Shown here one piece after another: positions 62,277-64,000 of a stretch of 64,000 bases of DNA. Position numbers and translations under genes: made by a program. Origin of the DNA: Antennarius striatus (Eukaryota > Chordata > Actinopteri > Lophiiformes > Antennariidae). Position 1 is the first letter of the stretch. Each line of letters starts with the position of its first letter. The DNA lies in contig NC_090797.1 of NCBI RefSeq assembly GCF_040054535.1, forward strand, positions 12,711,001 to 12,775,000, written 5' to 3'. Under the pieces are notes generated by a model. That model was not told the DNA's origin, made no database searches, and worked only from the letters and a program-made list of their open reading frames with translations.

Positions 62277-64000
62277 GCCGCAAGAGGACACAAGCCAGTG
62301 TCTTATTGTGCCGGTCCCAAGCCCGGATAAATAAAGAGGGTTGCGTCAGGAAGGGCATCCGGCGTAAAACTTTTGCCAAATCAAATATGCGAATCAAACC
62401 TATGACTTCCATACCGGATCGGTCGAGGCCCGGGTTAACAACGACCGCCATCGGCGCTGTTGACCTACAGGGCGCCGGTGGAAATTGGATTACTGTTGGT
62501 CGAAGAAGGAGAGGAGGAAAGTGCGTTCGCACGAAGAAAGAGAAGAGGAACACCAAGAGTATAGGACTGAGAGTAGGGACGTTGAATGTTGGAACTATGA
62601 CAGGAAAAGGTAGAGAGTTGGTTGACATGATGCAGAGGAGGAAGGTAGACATACTGTGTGTCCAGGAGACCAGGTGGAAAGGTAGCAAGGCTAGAAGTTT
62701 AGGAGCAGGGTTCAAGTTGTTCTATCATGGTGTAGATGGGAAGAGAAACGGAGTAGGAGTTATCTTGAAGGAGGAGTTTGTTAGGAATGTCCTGGAGGTA
62801 AAAAGAGTGTCAGATAGAGTGATGAGTCTGAAGCTAGAAATAGAAGGTGTGATGTTCAATGTTGTTAGCGGGTATGCTCCACAGGTAGGATGTGAGCTGG
62901 AGGAGAAGGAGAAATTCTGGTCGGACTTTGATGAAGTGATGCAGAGCATGCCTAGAAGTGAGAGAGTTGTCATTGGAGCAGACTTCAATGGACATGTTGG
63001 TGCAGGAAACAGAGGTGATGAGGAGGTGATGGGCAGGTTTGGTATCCAGGAGAGGAACGCAGAAGGACAGATGGTAGTTGACTTTGCAAAAAGGATGGAA
63101 ATGGCTGTAGTGAATACTTTCTTCCAGAAGAGGCAGGAACATAGAGTGACTTATAAGAGTGGTGGTAGGAGCACACAGGTAGACTACATCTTGTGTAGAC
63201 GGTGTAACCTGAAAGAGATCAGTGACTGCAAAGTAGTGGTAGGTGAGAGTGTAGCCAAACAGCATAGGATGGTGGTGTGTAGGATGACTCTGGTGGTGAG
63301 GAAGATGAAGAGGGCAAAGGCAGAGCAGAAGACGAAATGGTGGAAGCTGAAAAAGGAAGAGTGTTGCATGACTTTTAGGAAGGAGTTAAGACAGGCTCTG
63401 GGTGGTCAGGAGGTGCTTCCAGATGACTGGACAACTACAGCTAATGTGATCAGGGAGACAGGTAGGAGAGTACTTGGTGTGTCATCTGGAAGGAAAGTAG
63501 ATAAGGAGACTTGGTGGTGGAATGAGGAGGTACAGGAGTGTATACAGAGAAAGAGGTTAGCCAAGAGGAAGTGGGACACTGAGAGGACTGAGGAGAGTAG
63601 ACAGGAGTACAGGGAGATGCAGCGTAAGGTGAAGGTAGAGGTAGCAAAGGCCAAACAAGAAGCTTATGATGACTTGTATGCTAGGTTGGACAGTAAGGAG
63701 GGAGAGACTGATCTATACCGGTTGGCAAGACAGAGAGACAGAGATGGGAAGGACGTGCAGCAGGTTAGGGTGATTAAGGATAGGGATGGAAGTCTATTGA
63801 CAGGTGCCAGTAGTGTGATGGGAAGATGGAAAGAGTACTTTGAAGAGTTGATGAACGTGGAAAATGAGAGGGAACAAAGACTAGAAGAGGTGACTGTTGT
63901 GGACCAGGATGTAGCAAAGATTAGTCAGGATGAAGTGAGGAGGGCATTGAAGAGGATGAAGAGTGGAAAGGCAGTCGGTCCTGATGATATACCTGTAGAG
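62277..64000 (+). mobile_element. RTE-type LINE, 5' part, in kinase E intron
   Basis: Starts after the kinase intron sequence ...CTATTATAAATGTA with the usual RTE leader (GCCGCAAGAGGACACAAGCC) and continues past the end of the window. Opposite in strand to the kinase. Confidence 0.85.
62387..64000 (+). CDS. RTE endonuclease-reverse transcriptase, N-terminal part, open to the window end
   Basis: Open in one frame for 538 codons with no stop; start ATG 62387 (MRIKPMTSIPD) or 62402. An APE-type endonuclease runs from about residue 65 to 300: VGTLNVGTMTG, CVQETRW (catalytic Glu), VSGYAPQ, VIGADFNGHVG, VDYILCRR, AKQHRMVV. The last residues KRMKSGKAVGPDDIP open the RT domain. The protein is of the type often annotated in fish as craniofacial development protein 2-like. 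The absence of any lesion suggests a young copy. Confidence 0.9.
   Translation, partial: MRIKPMTSIPDRSRPGLTTTAIGAVDLQGAGGNWITVGRRRRGGKCVRTKKEKRNTKSIGLRVGTLNVGTMTGKGRELVDMMQRRKVDILCVQETRWKGSKARSLGAGFKLFYHGVDGKRNGVGVILKEEFVRNVLEVKRVSDRVMSLKLEIEGVMFNVVSGYAPQVGCELEEKEKFWSDFDEVMQSMPRSERVVIGADFNGHVGAGNRGDEEVMGRFGIQERNAEGQMVVDFAKRMEMAVVNTFFQKRQEHRVTYKSGGRSTQVDYILCRRCNLKEISDCKVVVGESVAKQHRMVVCRMTLVVRKMKRAKAEQKTKWWKLKKEECCMTFRKELRQALGGQEVLPDDWTTTANVIRETGRRVLGVSSGRKVDKETWWWNEEVQECIQRKRLAKRKWDTERTEESRQEYREMQRKVKVEVAKAKQEAYDDLYARLDSKEGETDLYRLARQRDRDGKDVQQVRVIKDRDGSLLTGASSVMGRWKEYFEELMNVENEREQRLEEVTVVDQDVAKISQDEVRRALKRMKSGKAVGPDDIPVE

Noticed and set aside
62266-63654. Several minus-strand ORFs at the right edge
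   Set aside because: Shadows of the intact plus-strand RTE frame.

Overview
The window looks like nuclear DNA of a teleost fish, probably a percomorph. It has short vertebrate-type introns with GT/AG junctions, fish-type mobile elements (Penelope-like, RTE, CR1/L2/Rex1-like, Gypsy, hAT and Tc1/mariner MITEs) and vertebrate genes (piwil1, Pim-type kinases, a glt8d2-type glycosyltransferase). There is no prokaryotic gene organisation and no sign of CRISPR or operons.

Layout. A complete 20-exon piwil1 gene lies at 1958-9123 (+). Its 20 exons splice in phase to 859 codons, with all four PIWI catalytic residues present, but codon 225 reads TAG (4657-4659). To its right is a tandem array. The distance between copies of piwil1 exon 20 (9007, 16825, 31449, 39295, 58361) gives a base period of about 7.8 kb. 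Longer intervals are mostly explained by inserted LINE, Gypsy and extra segments. Each unit runs, left to right: last piwil1 exon and 3' flank (+), a CTCF-like motif, a two-exon Pim-like kinase gene (-), block beta (kinase 5' flank with paired TGACCTTGA/TCAAGGTCA motifs and a perfect hairpin), block alpha (non-coding), an unrecognised C-terminal-like ORF (-), a decayed Penelope-like reverse transcriptase (-), and the last two exons of a glt8d2-like gene (-), cut and fused head-to-head to intron 19 of piwil1.

Kinases. Five copies (A 10735-12126, B 19610-21031, C 33200-34589, D 41041-50065, E 61191-62107 with exon 1 outside the window) and two truncated fragments (18575-18772, 60155-60352). The predicted proteins are 344-354 aa. 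They keep the ATP-binding lysine, catalytic Asp and DFG, but HRD is HAD. Copies A/C/D and B/E form two sequence types.

Mobile elements date the array. The Penelope relic and its frameshifts are shared by four units, so they are older than the duplication. A CR1/L2/Rex1-type LINE sits at the same site with the same target duplication in two units, intact in one (53072-56089) and with one stop in the other. A very young Gypsy element (42086-49709; LTRs differ by two substitutions and one 46-bp repeat unit) lies only in the intron of kinase D. An RTE element with an open reading frame lies in the intron of kinase E and runs off the right edge. Unit 1 also carries an orphan copy of the piwil1 promoter and exon 1 (22592-23326), fused head-to-head to an orphan kinase start region.

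How the genes work together: piwil1 encodes the germline piRNA-guided slicer. No functional link between it and the Pim-like kinases is shown by the sequence; they share a locus and have been amplified and rearranged together.
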